Assembly (NCBI GenBank): GCA_018065415.1
Contig: JAGHTI010000023.1
Coordinates: 1-55,693 of the forward strand
Source of the DNA: Candidatus Equicola stercoris
GTDB taxonomy: Bacteria > Bacteroidota > Bacteroidia > Bacteroidales > Bacteroidaceae
Length of the DNA stretch: 55,693 bases
Direction: 5' to 3'
Within the stretch, counting starts at the first letter, position 1. Every line of letters starts with the position of its first letter. A program made the translations under genes and the position numbers. The notes beneath the pieces were generated by a model. It was not told the DNA's origin. It saw nothing but the letters and a program-made list of their open reading frames with translations, and searched no databases. Below, in pieces: positions 32,786-41,745 of this stretch.

Positions 32786-32869
32786 AAATCCTCCATTTTT
32801 TATTATTAAATTTCTTTTTTCTTCAAGTCATCTGTTCTTTATGTTTGAGATGCCTCTCTGATTCAGATG

Positions 32870-32877
32870 CAAATGTA
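32870..32877 (-). promoter_or_regulatory. -7 element (TACATTTG, minus strand) upstream of the small secreted protein
   Basis: Plus-strand CAAATGTA; no good TTTG -33 element at the expected spacing. Confidence 0.5.
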
Positions 32878-32886
32878 GGGGTGAAA

Positions 32887-32974
32887 TTGATAATTATCAG
32901 TGTTACTGTGGCTGTTTTCGCACACAACATAACTTTTATTGATATAAATCAAACCAAGTGATGATTTGTATCAA
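32887..32974. promoter_or_regulatory. Three FNR/CRP-type palindromic boxes (TTGAT-N4-ATCAA)
   Basis: TTGATAATTATCAG (32887-32900), TTGATATAAATCAA (32939-32952, perfect), ATGATTTGTATCAA (32961-32974). Confidence 0.6.
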
Positions 32975-32998
32975 TGATAAGTCTTTTAAAATGTATTT

Positions 32999-33895
32999 TT
33001 ATACTTTATGTGCAAGTAGCATAAAGTCAAGGATAGTAAGTGCGGCCATGGCCTCTACTATTGGTAGTGCACGGGGTACTGCACATACGTCATGTCTCCC
33101 TTCATGTTCTTTTCCTAATGTGGGTATTGGCTTAAATGCTATCCTAAAATTGATATCCTCTCCGTTGCTTATTCCTCCAAGAATGCCCCCTTGTTTTGCT
33201 TCATTATGTTCACTTCCTTTCATTGTTGCTGCAGCGAAGCCTTCTCCATATTCAAATCCTTTTACAGCATTGATACTAAGCATTGCCATTCCAAGGGTTG
33301 CGTGTAGTTTGTTGTATATTGGTTCTCCGAGACCTATGGGGCATCCTTTTATTGTGCAAGAAATTATACCGCCACATGTATCACCTTGAAGCCATGCCTC
33401 ATGGATCCTTTCATATAAATCCTTTTCGTTTTCTATTTCGGCTTTAATAGTTATCCCCTTGCTGTTGAGAATTATCTTTGCAAAGGCTCCAGCCGCGACA
33501 CGTACTACAGTTTCACGCGCTGAAGCACGTCCGCCACCGCGATAATCGCGAATGCCATATTTTTTTTGGTACGTTAAATCAGCATGTCCTTTGCGAAACA
33601 CATCGCACAGATTATCATAATCCTGTGGGTGCTGGTCGTTGTTGTGTATTATAAATGCAATAGGGGCACCTGTGCTTCTTCCTTCGAAGACTCCGCTGAG
33701 AATCTCCACCTTGTCATCCTCCCTGCGTGCAGAGTCAAAAGGATTTTTTGCAGATTTTCTTTTATCTACTTCCTGTTGTATGAAATCGATGTCAATGAGT
33801 ATGTTTGAAGGAAAACCATCAATAACTCCACCGACACATATTCCGTGACTCTCACCGAAAGTGGTAAGTCTTAATATGTTTCCAAAGGTATTCAT
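32999..33895 (-). CDS. aroC: Chorismate synthase, unusually short (298 aa)
   Basis: [85 protein letters not shown]. Confidence 0.9.
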   Translation of the reverse strand: MNTFGNILRLTTFGESHGICVGGVIDGFPSNILIDIDFIQQEVDKRKSAKNPFDSARREDDKVEILSGVFEGRSTGAPIAFIIHNNDQHPQDYDNLCDVFRKGHADLTYQKKYGIRDYRGGGRASARETVVRVAAGAFAKIILNSKGITIKAEIENEKDLYERIHEAWLQGDTCGGIISCTIKGCPIGLGEPIYNKLHATLGMAMLSINAVKGFEYGEGFAAATMKGSEHNEAKQGGILGGISNGEDINFRIAFKPIPTLGKEHEGRHDVCAVPRALPIVEAMAALTILDFMLLAHKV

Positions 33896-33898
33896 CTG

Positions 33899-34483
33899 TT
33901 AATGGTTTTTGCAACCACAATGATGGTCGTGTCCTCCACAGCCTCCGTGCTCGCATCCGTCATGGTGACAGTGTCCACAACTACATCCTTCCTCATTACC
34001 ACCTGATAAGAATGCGATAAATTTGTTTATTTCTTCTGTAGTAGCATCGCGATTTTCTACAACCTTACCTTTGTATTCAATTATCTCGCCAGCCAACGGA
34101 TGGTTGAAATCCATGATTACTTTTTCTTCTGTGATGTCAACGACATGTCCAAAAAGTTTCATCCCGTCTTCGTTCTGCATAGGTACGTCAGCACCTTTGT
34201 AAATGTGATCATAATCGAAATGGCCGTTGATGGAAAAGATACTATGATCAAGTTCAAGTATTCGCTTTTCATCTACTTGTCCGTATGCTTCGTCGGCAGT
34301 TAACGTAAAATCAAAATCTTCTCCTTGTGGTACATCTATGATGTGTTTTTCAAAGGCTTCAAGGGTGTATCCCATGCCACTGATGAAAGTAAATGGTTGA
34401 TTTTCTCGTGTACGTTCTCTCAAATGTTTTCCGTTCTCGTCTTCTGTGTAGAGATTATACTCAACTGCAATGTATCTATTCAT
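33899..34483 (-). CDS. FKBP-type peptidyl-prolyl isomerase (SlyD-like) with His/Cys-rich metal-binding tail
   Basis: MNRYIAVEYNLYTEDENGKHLRER...GMGYTLEAFEKHI...; tail GCSCGHCHHDGCEHGGCGGHDHHCGCKNH. Start at MNRY because the upstream track extension overlaps the SRP RNA. Confidence 0.88.
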   Translation of the reverse strand: MNRYIAVEYNLYTEDENGKHLRERTRENQPFTFISGMGYTLEAFEKHIIDVPQGEDFDFTLTADEAYGQVDEKRILELDHSIFSINGHFDYDHIYKGADVPMQNEDGMKLFGHVVDITEEKVIMDFNHPLAGEIIEYKGKVVENRDATTEEINKFIAFLSGGNEEGCSCGHCHHDGCEHGGCGGHDHHCGCKNH

Positions 34484-34510
34484 AATTGTTATGGTTGTTT
34501 TAGAAAAGAA

Positions 34511-34606
34511 GGGTAAGCTACTCACATCGCACCGCTACAACCTAATACCCTTGCTCCGGTCAAGGCCTGGGGGATTCAAAGGGAGCTGGTCGTATAAGAC
34601 TTACCC
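34511..34606 (-). ncRNA. ffs: Bacterial small SRP RNA (4.5S-like)
   Basis: Minus strand GGGUAAGUCUUAUACGACCAGCUCCCUUUGAAUCCCCCAGGCCUUGACCGGAGCAAGGGUAUUAGGUUGUAGCGG...GUAGCUUACCC; ends pair (GGGUAAG/CUUACCC); SRP-like apical CAGG...CCGGAGCAAGG. Confidence 0.75.
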
Positions 34607-34694
34607 AACGTGCAAAGGTACGATAATTTTCTGTTTTGTCAAAATTTTTCTCTCAAAGATTACTTATTAGTTAATATAGTTATTACTTTTTTTG

Positions 34695-34702
34695 TACCTT
34701 TG
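34695..34702 (+). promoter_or_regulatory. -7 element (TACCTTTG) for the glycosyltransferase operon
   Basis: TACCTTTG 22 nt upstream of the ATG at 34724. Confidence 0.55.
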
Positions 34703-34723
34703 TCGCAAATATAATGAAATAAT

Positions 34724-35680
34724 ATGGATATATCGGTTGTTATCCCTTTGTTTAATGAAGCAGAATCTCTTCCAGAGCTTTATGCGTGGATAGAGAGGGT
34801 AATGAGAGAAAATAGCTTTTCCTATGAAGTGGTATTCGTTAATGACGGAAGTACTGATAATTCGTGGGAGGTAATTCGTGACTTGAGTGTTCACCCAGAA
34901 GTTCATGGTATTAAATTCCGCAGAAATTATGGTAAGAGTCCTGCTTTGTATTGCGGTTTTAAAGTGGCACAAGGGGATGTGGTCATTACTATGGACGCCG
35001 ATTTGCAGGATTCTCCAGACGAGATACCAGAATTATTCCGTATGATAAAAGAAGAAGGTTACGATCTTGTATCTGGTTTTAAGATGAATCGCAAGAAAGG
35101 TGACCCGCTATCAAAGACGATTCCTACGAAATTATTTAACGCAACTGCTCGCAAAGTCAGTGGTATTCATAACCTTCATGATTTCAATTGTGGCTTGAAA
35201 GCTTATCGTAAGGAGGTGATAAAGAATATAGAGGTCTATGGCGAGATGCATCGTTATATACCATATCTTGCAAAAAATGCTGGTTTTGACAAGATAGGCG
35301 AAAAACCTGTTCATCATCAGGCTCGTCAGTATGGAAAGTCGAAATTTATGGGATGGAATCGTTTTGTCAATGGCTATCTTGATTTGATTACGCTGTGGTT
35401 CTTGAGTACATTCGGTAAAAAGCCGATGCATGTCTTCGGTTTTTTAGGCTCTTTAATGTTTCTCATTGGTTTCATCGCAGTTATTGTCATAGGTTCTGTA
35501 AAAATATGTGCTCTGATGAATGGCACACCGGCTCGTCTTATTACGGATATGCCTTATTTCTATATTGCTTTGACTATGATGTTGCTCGGTACACAGTTCT
35601 TTCTTGCTGGTTTTGTTGCCGATTTGGTGAGTCGCAGTTCGTCAAATAGGAACGACTATCAGATAGAAGATACATTGTAA
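34724..35680 (+). CDS. Family 2 glycosyltransferase, polyprenyl-phosphate sugar transferase type (DPM1/GtrB-like)
   Basis: MDISVVIPLFNEAESLPELYAWIERV...VFVNDGSTDNSWEVI...MDADLQDSPDEIPE, two C-terminal TM helices. Confidence 0.9.
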   Translation: MDISVVIPLFNEAESLPELYAWIERVMRENSFSYEVVFVNDGSTDNSWEVIRDLSVHPEVHGIKFRRNYGKSPALYCGFKVAQGDVVITMDADLQDSPDEIPELFRMIKEEGYDLVSGFKMNRKKGDPLSKTIPTKLFNATARKVSGIHNLHDFNCGLKAYRKEVIKNIEVYGEMHRYIPYLAKNAGFDKIGEKPVHHQARQYGKSKFMGWNRFVNGYLDLITLWFLSTFGKKPMHVFGFLGSLMFLIGFIAVIVIGSVKICALMNGTPARLITDMPYFYIALTMMLLGTQFFLAGFVADLVSRSSSNRNDYQIEDTL

Positions 35681-36196
35681 GTGGTAATGAACAAGCGTAA
35701 ATTTCTTCCTCTTGGGTTGTTCGCATTTATCCTGATGCAGATGGTAGCATGTTCTTCCATCGACTGCCCTTTTATGAATACGGTATATACTACCTATCAA
35801 CTGAAACAGGGAGAAGAAAAGACGGATACTCTCAGAGATACTCTTTCTGTTTGGATTCATCGTTTTGATAAAACGGATTCCGTTGTGCTTAATAAAGCTG
35901 TCAATGTGACTTCTTTCAATTTGCCTATGAGTTACACTAATCTAGAAGACTCGTTGTTTTTCTGTATTGTCCACGAAGTATCAAAAGAACCAAAAGTTTG
36001 TTCATCTGTTTTGGATACTGTTGTGGTAAAAAAAACAAATACACCGCATTTTGAATCCGTTGACTGTAGCCCGAAGTATTTTCATGAGATAACAGATGTC
36101 AATCACACCAACAACGGTATTAACTTCATAGAAATAAAGAATACATCGGTAACGTATGAACCGAAGAATCATTTTTATATTTATTTTAAGCATTAG
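35681..36196 (+). CDS. DUF6452-like lipoprotein
   Basis: Lipobox-like MQMVACSSIDCPF; Bacteroidetes family in front of a DUF6048-like gene. Confidence 0.65.
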   Translation: MVMNKRKFLPLGLFAFILMQMVACSSIDCPFMNTVYTTYQLKQGEEKTDTLRDTLSVWIHRFDKTDSVVLNKAVNVTSFNLPMSYTNLEDSLFFCIVHEVSKEPKVCSSVLDTVVVKKTNTPHFESVDCSPKYFHEITDVNHTNNGINFIEIKNTSVTYEPKNHFYIYFKH

Positions 36197-36812
36197 CGTT
36201 CTGCCATTGTCAGCACAGACGCCAAAGCAGACAGAGCAACGAGATACCATTTTTCGTTCTGTGGCTGTATGGGCAAATCTCGTTGGAATTGGAAAACTTG
36301 CCTTTTCTGATTATGGAGAGTATGAGGCAGGTGTAAGGGTAAGCATAAAAGATGTATTTTATCCTACTGTTGAAGTCGGTATTGGTAAGGCTGACCATGA
36401 TGATGATGTTACTGGCATACACTACGATTGTTCTTCACCATATTTTAAGCTGGGTTGTGATTATAATATGTTGAAGAATAAACATGATAATTATAAGGTC
36501 TTTGCTGGCATACGTTATGCTTTTACCTCTTTCAAGGCAAATATCTCGCGACCAGGGCTCATTGACCCTGCCTGGGGAGGTGCTTGTGATTATAAGATTG
36601 AAGGTGCTAAGTGTACTCAACATTGGGCAGAGGTCGTAGGAGGATTGGATGCTAAGGTGTGGGGGCCATTGCATCTTGGCTGGACGGTACGTTATCTACA
36701 GCGACTTGCTTTTAATGTAGATGATATCGGCAATGTATGGTATGTACCAGGATTTGGCAAAAGCGACACCACGGGTTGGGATGCCACGTTTAATATAACA
36801 TTACAATTGTGA
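36156..36812 (+). CDS. DUF6048-like outer-membrane protein
   Basis: Signal peptide, beta-barrel-like; overlaps the upstream gene. Confidence 0.65.
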   Translation: MNRRIIFIFILSISVLPLSAQTPKQTEQRDTIFRSVAVWANLVGIGKLAFSDYGEYEAGVRVSIKDVFYPTVEVGIGKADHDDDVTGIHYDCSSPYFKLGCDYNMLKNKHDNYKVFAGIRYAFTSFKANISRPGLIDPAWGGACDYKIEGAKCTQHWAEVVGGLDAKVWGPLHLGWTVRYLQRLAFNVDDIGNVWYVPGFGKSDTTGWDATFNITLQL

Positions 36813-37822
36813 GGAAGGCTTGGAAAATAACTTTCTTGTTGTTGCTGATAATAGGCTCAGTATGGGCAATAATCAGGCATAATAACATGCCTTATCAGCA
36901 TGGAAATGGTTTTATCTTTGGTACTGTTTATTCTGTTGTATATCAGTATGATGATAATCTTGATAGCCTTATCATTGACCGACTTAATACTATTGATGCG
37001 TCATTATCAGTCTTTAATGACACATCAGTAATAACTAAAGTTAACAATAATAACCCAGTTAGTCTGTCTAATGATTTTATTCAGGTGTTCAAGAAGGCAG
37101 AATATGTGTCGGAAGTAACAAATGGTGCTTTCGATATTACTGTTGCTCCGTTGGTAAATTTGTGGGGGTTTGGTTTTAAAGGTAATCGTCAGCAAAATGT
37201 TGATACACATAGCTTGGATTCCATACGTCAATTTGTAGGGTATGAAAAAGTACGTATCTCATATAATCGTATTTTGAAATCTGATTCTCGTGCTATCCTT
37301 GATTGCAGTGGCATTGCTAAAGGTTATGGTGCAGATGCTGTTGCCTCTTTGTTTGATGAAAAGGGGATAAACAATTATATGATTGAGATTGGCGGTGAGA
37401 TAGTGTCAAAGGGCCTCAATGACAAGCATCAACCTTGGAAGATTGGGATTACAAAGCCTGTTGATGACAGTCTTTCTGTTACGGGAGAACTTCAGACAAT
37501 GCTTGCTGTTAATAATGTGTGCATGGCCACAAGTGGTAACTATCGCAGGTTCTACTATAAGAATGGGAACAAATATGCCCATACCATCGACCCTATAACT
37601 GGTTGTCCTGTGCAACATAGCATGTTGTCAGCAACAGTTATTGCTCCCTCTTGTGCAACTGCAGATGCCTTCGCAACAGCCTTTATGGTGATGGGGTTAA
37701 AAAGAGCAAAGAAACTCTTGGATGAGCATGCCGAACTTATGGCATATATTATCTATGCAGGCAAAAATGGTAAGAATGACGTTTGGATGTCTCCAAAAAT
37801 GAAGACATTGATTTGTCAATGA
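36809..37822 (+). CDS. apbE: FAD:protein FMN transferase
   Basis: DCSGIAKGYGADAVASLFDEKGINNYMIEIGGEIVSKG; HTIDPITGCPV. Confidence 0.92.
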   Translation: MRKAWKITFLLLLIIGSVWAIIRHNNMPYQHGNGFIFGTVYSVVYQYDDNLDSLIIDRLNTIDASLSVFNDTSVITKVNNNNPVSLSNDFIQVFKKAEYVSEVTNGAFDITVAPLVNLWGFGFKGNRQQNVDTHSLDSIRQFVGYEKVRISYNRILKSDSRAILDCSGIAKGYGADAVASLFDEKGINNYMIEIGGEIVSKGLNDKHQPWKIGITKPVDDSLSVTGELQTMLAVNNVCMATSGNYRRFYYKNGNKYAHTIDPITGCPVQHSMLSATVIAPSCATADAFATAFMVMGLKRAKKLLDEHAELMAYIIYAGKNGKNDVWMSPKMKTLICQ

Positions 37823-38520
37823 TAATATCGATGGAAGACCTTTCTATCTTTTCAACATTGCTTAATTATCCTATCTTTAATGGATTGGGTAAGATAGACC
37901 TTGAGGGTATCGTCAGCCAGACAAGATTTGACTTTAGGAAGGTGGGTGCTGGAAAAACTATAGCTGTTGTGGATTCTCTTTGTGATAGGTTGTTCTTACT
38001 TCTCAGCGGAACCGTTGAAGTTATACGCAATGCAGCTGACCATGGATATGTTATTACGGAAAAATTGTCAGCACCAATGCTGTTTCAAACAGAGTGCCTT
38101 TTTGGGTATCAGCGACGTTTTACACATACTTTCATTGCGAACACCTCTGTCAGTGTTATGACTATTGATAGAGATGAGGTGATGAGGTTTATGGAAACCT
38201 ATCCTGTAGTGCGTATGAATGTCATCAATCAACTTGCAGAATCTCTCTTGAAAGAACGCTCAGTTGTATGGAAACATCAAAATTCATCTCTTACAGACAG
38301 GTTGATTGCATTTATATCAAATCATCTTATCTATAAGGCAGGGGAGAAGCATATAAAGATAAAGATGGCACGTCTTGCCTATGAACTCAATGCATCACGA
38401 TTGGAGATATCAAAAGTCCTTAATGCTCTTGACGACTTACATATGATAAAACTTGGTAGGGGTGGCTTTGTTGTGCCGAAAATGGAACTGTTACTGAACT
38501 ATAAATCGGTTATTGCCTGA
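37819..38520 (+). CDS. Crp/Fnr-family transcriptional regulator
   Basis: cNMP-binding fold followed by C-terminal HTH (MARLAYELNASRLEISKVLNALDD). Confidence 0.83.
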   Translation: MIISMEDLSIFSTLLNYPIFNGLGKIDLEGIVSQTRFDFRKVGAGKTIAVVDSLCDRLFLLLSGTVEVIRNAADHGYVITEKLSAPMLFQTECLFGYQRRFTHTFIANTSVSVMTIDRDEVMRFMETYPVVRMNVINQLAESLLKERSVVWKHQNSSLTDRLIAFISNHLIYKAGEKHIKIKMARLAYELNASRLEISKVLNALDDLHMIKLGRGGFVVPKMELLLNYKSVIA

Positions 38521-39101
38521 CTTTCTTTTGTTGTCGTGGCAACAGAATAAATGTATCTTTTTTCATTATGACTTATAGTCTCTATTTTGGCGTTTCTATC
38601 GAGAGTATTTGTTATGTTGTCATTTATTCCAGTCCCATACATTTTTAATACTGCTTCTTTTTTTGTCCATATTTTTATGAAGGCCTCTTCTCTGTTATCA
38701 GATCTCTCAATAATTTTTTGTTCATCATTGTTCATTGTCTTTTTTATAAGTCCTTCACTGATATGTCTCATACTTTCAATGTCAATGCCTATTGGTGTAT
38801 TACTGACAGCAACTGCTATTGCTTCTTTACAATGTGAAATGCTAAAATGAGGACCATCAATTATATATGGTTTACCATATTCCCCATAATTGAAATGTAT
38901 GTGATCCTTCTCGTTGAAATCAAAGAAATTAGTTAAAATCTCTTTCAGTATTAGATATGATTTAAGACAAGCGAACTGACCGAATATGTGCTTGAACTGC
39001 ATTGCTTGTTGTCGCCGCTGTTCAGATACGAGAGTCAACATTTTTTGTACTGTTTCTTTGGTACATTGTGACATGTCGTCAAAGATAATGACTTTCTGCA
39101 T
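38499..39101 (-). CDS. 4'-phosphopantetheinyl transferase superfamily protein
   Basis: ISHCKEAIAVAVSNTPIGIDIES...FIKIWTKKEAVLKMYGTGI. Confidence 0.9.
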   Translation of the reverse strand: MQKVIIFDDMSQCTKETVQKMLTLVSEQRRQQAMQFKHIFGQFACLKSYLILKEILTNFFDFNEKDHIHFNYGEYGKPYIIDGPHFSISHCKEAIAVAVSNTPIGIDIESMRHISEGLIKKTMNNDEQKIIERSDNREEAFIKIWTKKEAVLKMYGTGINDNITNTLDRNAKIETISHNEKRYIYSVATTTKESQAITDL

Positions 39102-39554
39102 TTATCTTAGTCTTTTTAAGGCAATACCTATCTCACTCATACCTGGTAAGCTGTCCTTTTTGTGATTGTGCCAAATTGATATAAGAAGAGAATCATCATT
39201 AGCGATATTTATCGTGTCGATGTTGTATTCGTATTCCAAATAATCAACTCCCTTCGCAGTATAGTCTCCGTTCTTATTTGTGAGGTGGCAAGTAACGACC
39301 TTCTTTTTTGATTCCCCACCAGTTTTATTGTTTACTATGATTTGAATGTTTTGGTAAGGATATGTCTTTACAAACCTTAAATGCAGGGATTGTGCATAAG
39401 TCCCTTTGATGTCTTTTGCGTAAGGAAGAAATATTGTGTCCTTTTTCAGCCACCCTGATGTGTCTGTGTGCGCATATTCCAAATATTCGATTCCATTAAA
39501 GGTACATGCACATAATGTGAGTGTCGTTATAAGGAAGGCTAGCAGGCGTTTCAT
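39102..39554 (-). CDS. gldH: Gliding motility lipoprotein GldH
   Basis: Lipoprotein signal (LTLCACTFNG), DTSGWLKKDTIFLPY, C-terminal GMSEIGIALKR. Confidence 0.83.
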   Translation of the reverse strand: MKRLLAFLITTLTLCACTFNGIEYLEYAHTDTSGWLKKDTIFLPYAKDIKGTYAQSLHLRFVKTYPYQNIQIIVNNKTGGESKKKVVTCHLTNKNGDYTAKGVDYLEYEYNIDTINIANDDSLLISIWHNHKKDSLPGMSEIGIALKRLR

Positions 39555-40675
39555 TGCTTGTCTTTATTCTGTTCCCTGTTTCGATTCTTGTTTTTCTTTT
39601 TCTTCTTTTTTGTCTTATCGAAACGTGTTAAATCGCCTCCTTCAAGCAAGTCTATGCTGCGCGGTTTTTCTGTCTTCTTGGAATCATGCTGGAGACTAAG
39701 AGGTTTCTCACCATTCTTGTTCATCTCGATTATTTCCTTTGCGCGCTCTTTGGATATTGTCTCAAGGTTTATTCCCATCTTCTTATCGGTAGAATATGTT
39801 ATCATACCTGAAAGAATATCCTGTTTGAATGTGAAGTACTCTGCATCCTGTGTTTGAAGACTTGCATGGCGTGGTGGCAGTTCTCTGCTTGCTTCTAGAT
39901 ATGTATCTACTTCATAGTTTATGCAACATTTTAGTTTTGCACACTGCCCCGCCAGTTTCTGTGGATTAGTGCTGATGTCCTGAATACGTGCAGCATTCGT
40001 TGAAACAGAACTGAAATTGCGCATCCATGTAGCACAGCATAATTCTCTTCCGCAAGGTCCAGTTCCTCCTATGCGGCCAGCCTCCTGACGTGCACCAATC
40101 TGTTTCATCTCGATTCTTACATGGAATTCGTTTGCGAGGTCTTTTATCAGTTGGCGGAAATCTACACGCTTGTCAGCGATGTAGTAGAAGATAGCTTTAT
40201 TTCCGTCGCCTTGATATTCAACGTCACCAATCTTCATGTCTAGTCCTAATCCTTTTGCTATCTCGCGACTCTTTATCATGGTATCATGTTCGCGTGCTTT
40301 AGCTTCGCGGTATTTTTCCATGTCTGGTTCTCTGGCGATGCGGTAGATACGTTTTATGTCATCATCACTCTTTAGGTTCGCCTTCTTCAATTGTAGTCTC
40401 ACCAGTCGCCCTGTCAAAGTGACTACTCCTATATCATGTCCAGGAGATGCTTCCACGGCAACTATATCCCCTTTCTTCAAAGAGATGTTGTTAACATTGT
40501 GGTAATAACCTTTTCGTGTGTTCTTAAACTGTACCTCAACGAGGTCGGTTTCATTACTGTTTCCCGGCACGTCAGCCAGCCAGTCGTAGGTGTTCAGTTG
40601 TTTGTCCTGTCTTCCTATTCCTTTTGCTGACAGCCCTCTATCGGTTTCATTTGTTATGTTAAAACTATCTTTCAT
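39551..40675 (-). CDS. PSP1-domain protein (RicT/YaaT-like)
   Basis: GRIGGTGPCGRELCCATWMRNFSSVSTNAARIQDISTNPQKLAGQCAKLKCCINYE; Lys-rich C-terminal tail. Confidence 0.9.
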   Translation of the reverse strand: MKDSFNITNETDRGLSAKGIGRQDKQLNTYDWLADVPGNSNETDLVEVQFKNTRKGYYHNVNNISLKKGDIVAVEASPGHDIGVVTLTGRLVRLQLKKANLKSDDDIKRIYRIAREPDMEKYREAKAREHDTMIKSREIAKGLGLDMKIGDVEYQGDGNKAIFYYIADKRVDFRQLIKDLANEFHVRIEMKQIGARQEAGRIGGTGPCGRELCCATWMRNFSSVSTNAARIQDISTNPQKLAGQCAKLKCCINYEVDTYLEASRELPPRHASLQTQDAEYFTFKQDILSGMITYSTDKKMGINLETISKERAKEIIEMNKNGEKPLSLQHDSKKTEKPRSIDLLEGGDLTRFDKTKKKKKKNKNRNREQNKDKQ

Positions 40676-41745
40676 TTCTTTAATAATAATATTGTCATCT
40701 TCAGGACAAAGTCAAAGAACAGTACTTTTATGTTAGCGTTCCTTGCTACATCCCTCTGACAATCTTCCAACAAATTATTTATCTCCACCACGTTGTTTTC
40801 GTTGATGAACCGTGCGAAGTTCACTGCAAAGTTCTCCTCCGCCTGTGTCATGTAGATCATCTCCTCGTTGTGGAAATTATATATGAAGTTTTCACGAACA
40901 AGTCTTTGTATATAGTTCAGCAGACGTTTCTGTTTCTCACGTCCCATTTTTGCTGCTTCTTCACTCCAAATCTTCAACCCCCTAATGTCACGTTTGTAAC
41001 ACATCCTCATCAGCGAGATGAATAGTTCAAGGAACTCAGTATTTTCATTTTCTGTTTCCAATAGTTCCATCACCTTCAACCATGAACCGTTGGCGATGTG
41101 TGTCAGCTTCTTTGCGTCAGTTTCATTCACGCCACATCGTTCCTGCAAGGCTTGCATAATGTCTTTATCAGCAATCTTCTTAACGTCTATGCGTTGTGTC
41201 CTGCTACGTATTGTCTCAAGCAGAGATTCAGGTTCTTCGCTCACCAGAATGAATATGGTGTTTACTGGTGGTTCTTCCAACATCTTCAGCAGTTTGTTGG
41301 CACATTCTCCGTTCATCTTTTCTGGTAGCCACATGACACATGCTTTGTAACTCTTTGCTGCTGTACTTAGTGACAGTTTGTGTAGTATAGCTACGCTTTC
41401 ACCTGTAAATATGCTTGCCTGTTGGTTTTCAGCCTTCAATTCCTTCAACCATGAGTTCAATGAGAAATAATATCCATCTTTTGTCATCTCCACCCATTCC
41501 TTAGCAAAGTCAAGTGAAGAAGGGGAGTAATTTGACGACATTTCTGATGTTCTGATTATTGGATAAGTGAAATGAATATTTACCCTTGTATCACACAACA
41601 TCTCTGCAAATGCCACCGCTAGAGCCAGTTTTCCACAACCTTGAGGACCGCACAGCATTATGGCGTGAGGCACATGCCCCTCGTCAATCATCTGTGTCAG
41701 CAGATTCTTTACATCATGTTGTCCTATGACATCCTCAAATCTCAT
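40672..41745 (-). CDS. holB: DNA polymerase III subunit delta'
   Basis: MRFEDVIGQHDVKNLLTQMIDEGHVPHAIMLCGPQGCGKLALA...CANKLLKMLEEPPVNTIFILVSEEPESLLETIRSRTQ. Confidence 0.9.
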   Translation of the reverse strand: MRFEDVIGQHDVKNLLTQMIDEGHVPHAIMLCGPQGCGKLALAVAFAEMLCDTRVNIHFTYPIIRTSEMSSNYSPSSLDFAKEWVEMTKDGYYFSLNSWLKELKAENQQASIFTGESVAILHKLSLSTAAKSYKACVMWLPEKMNGECANKLLKMLEEPPVNTIFILVSEEPESLLETIRSRTQRIDVKKIADKDIMQALQERCGVNETDAKKLTHIANGSWLKVMELLETENENTEFLELFISLMRMCYKRDIRGLKIWSEEAAKMGREKQKRLLNYIQRLVRENFIYNFHNEEMIYMTQAEENFAVNFARFINENNVVEINNLLEDCQRDVARNANIKVLFFDFVLKMTILLLKK

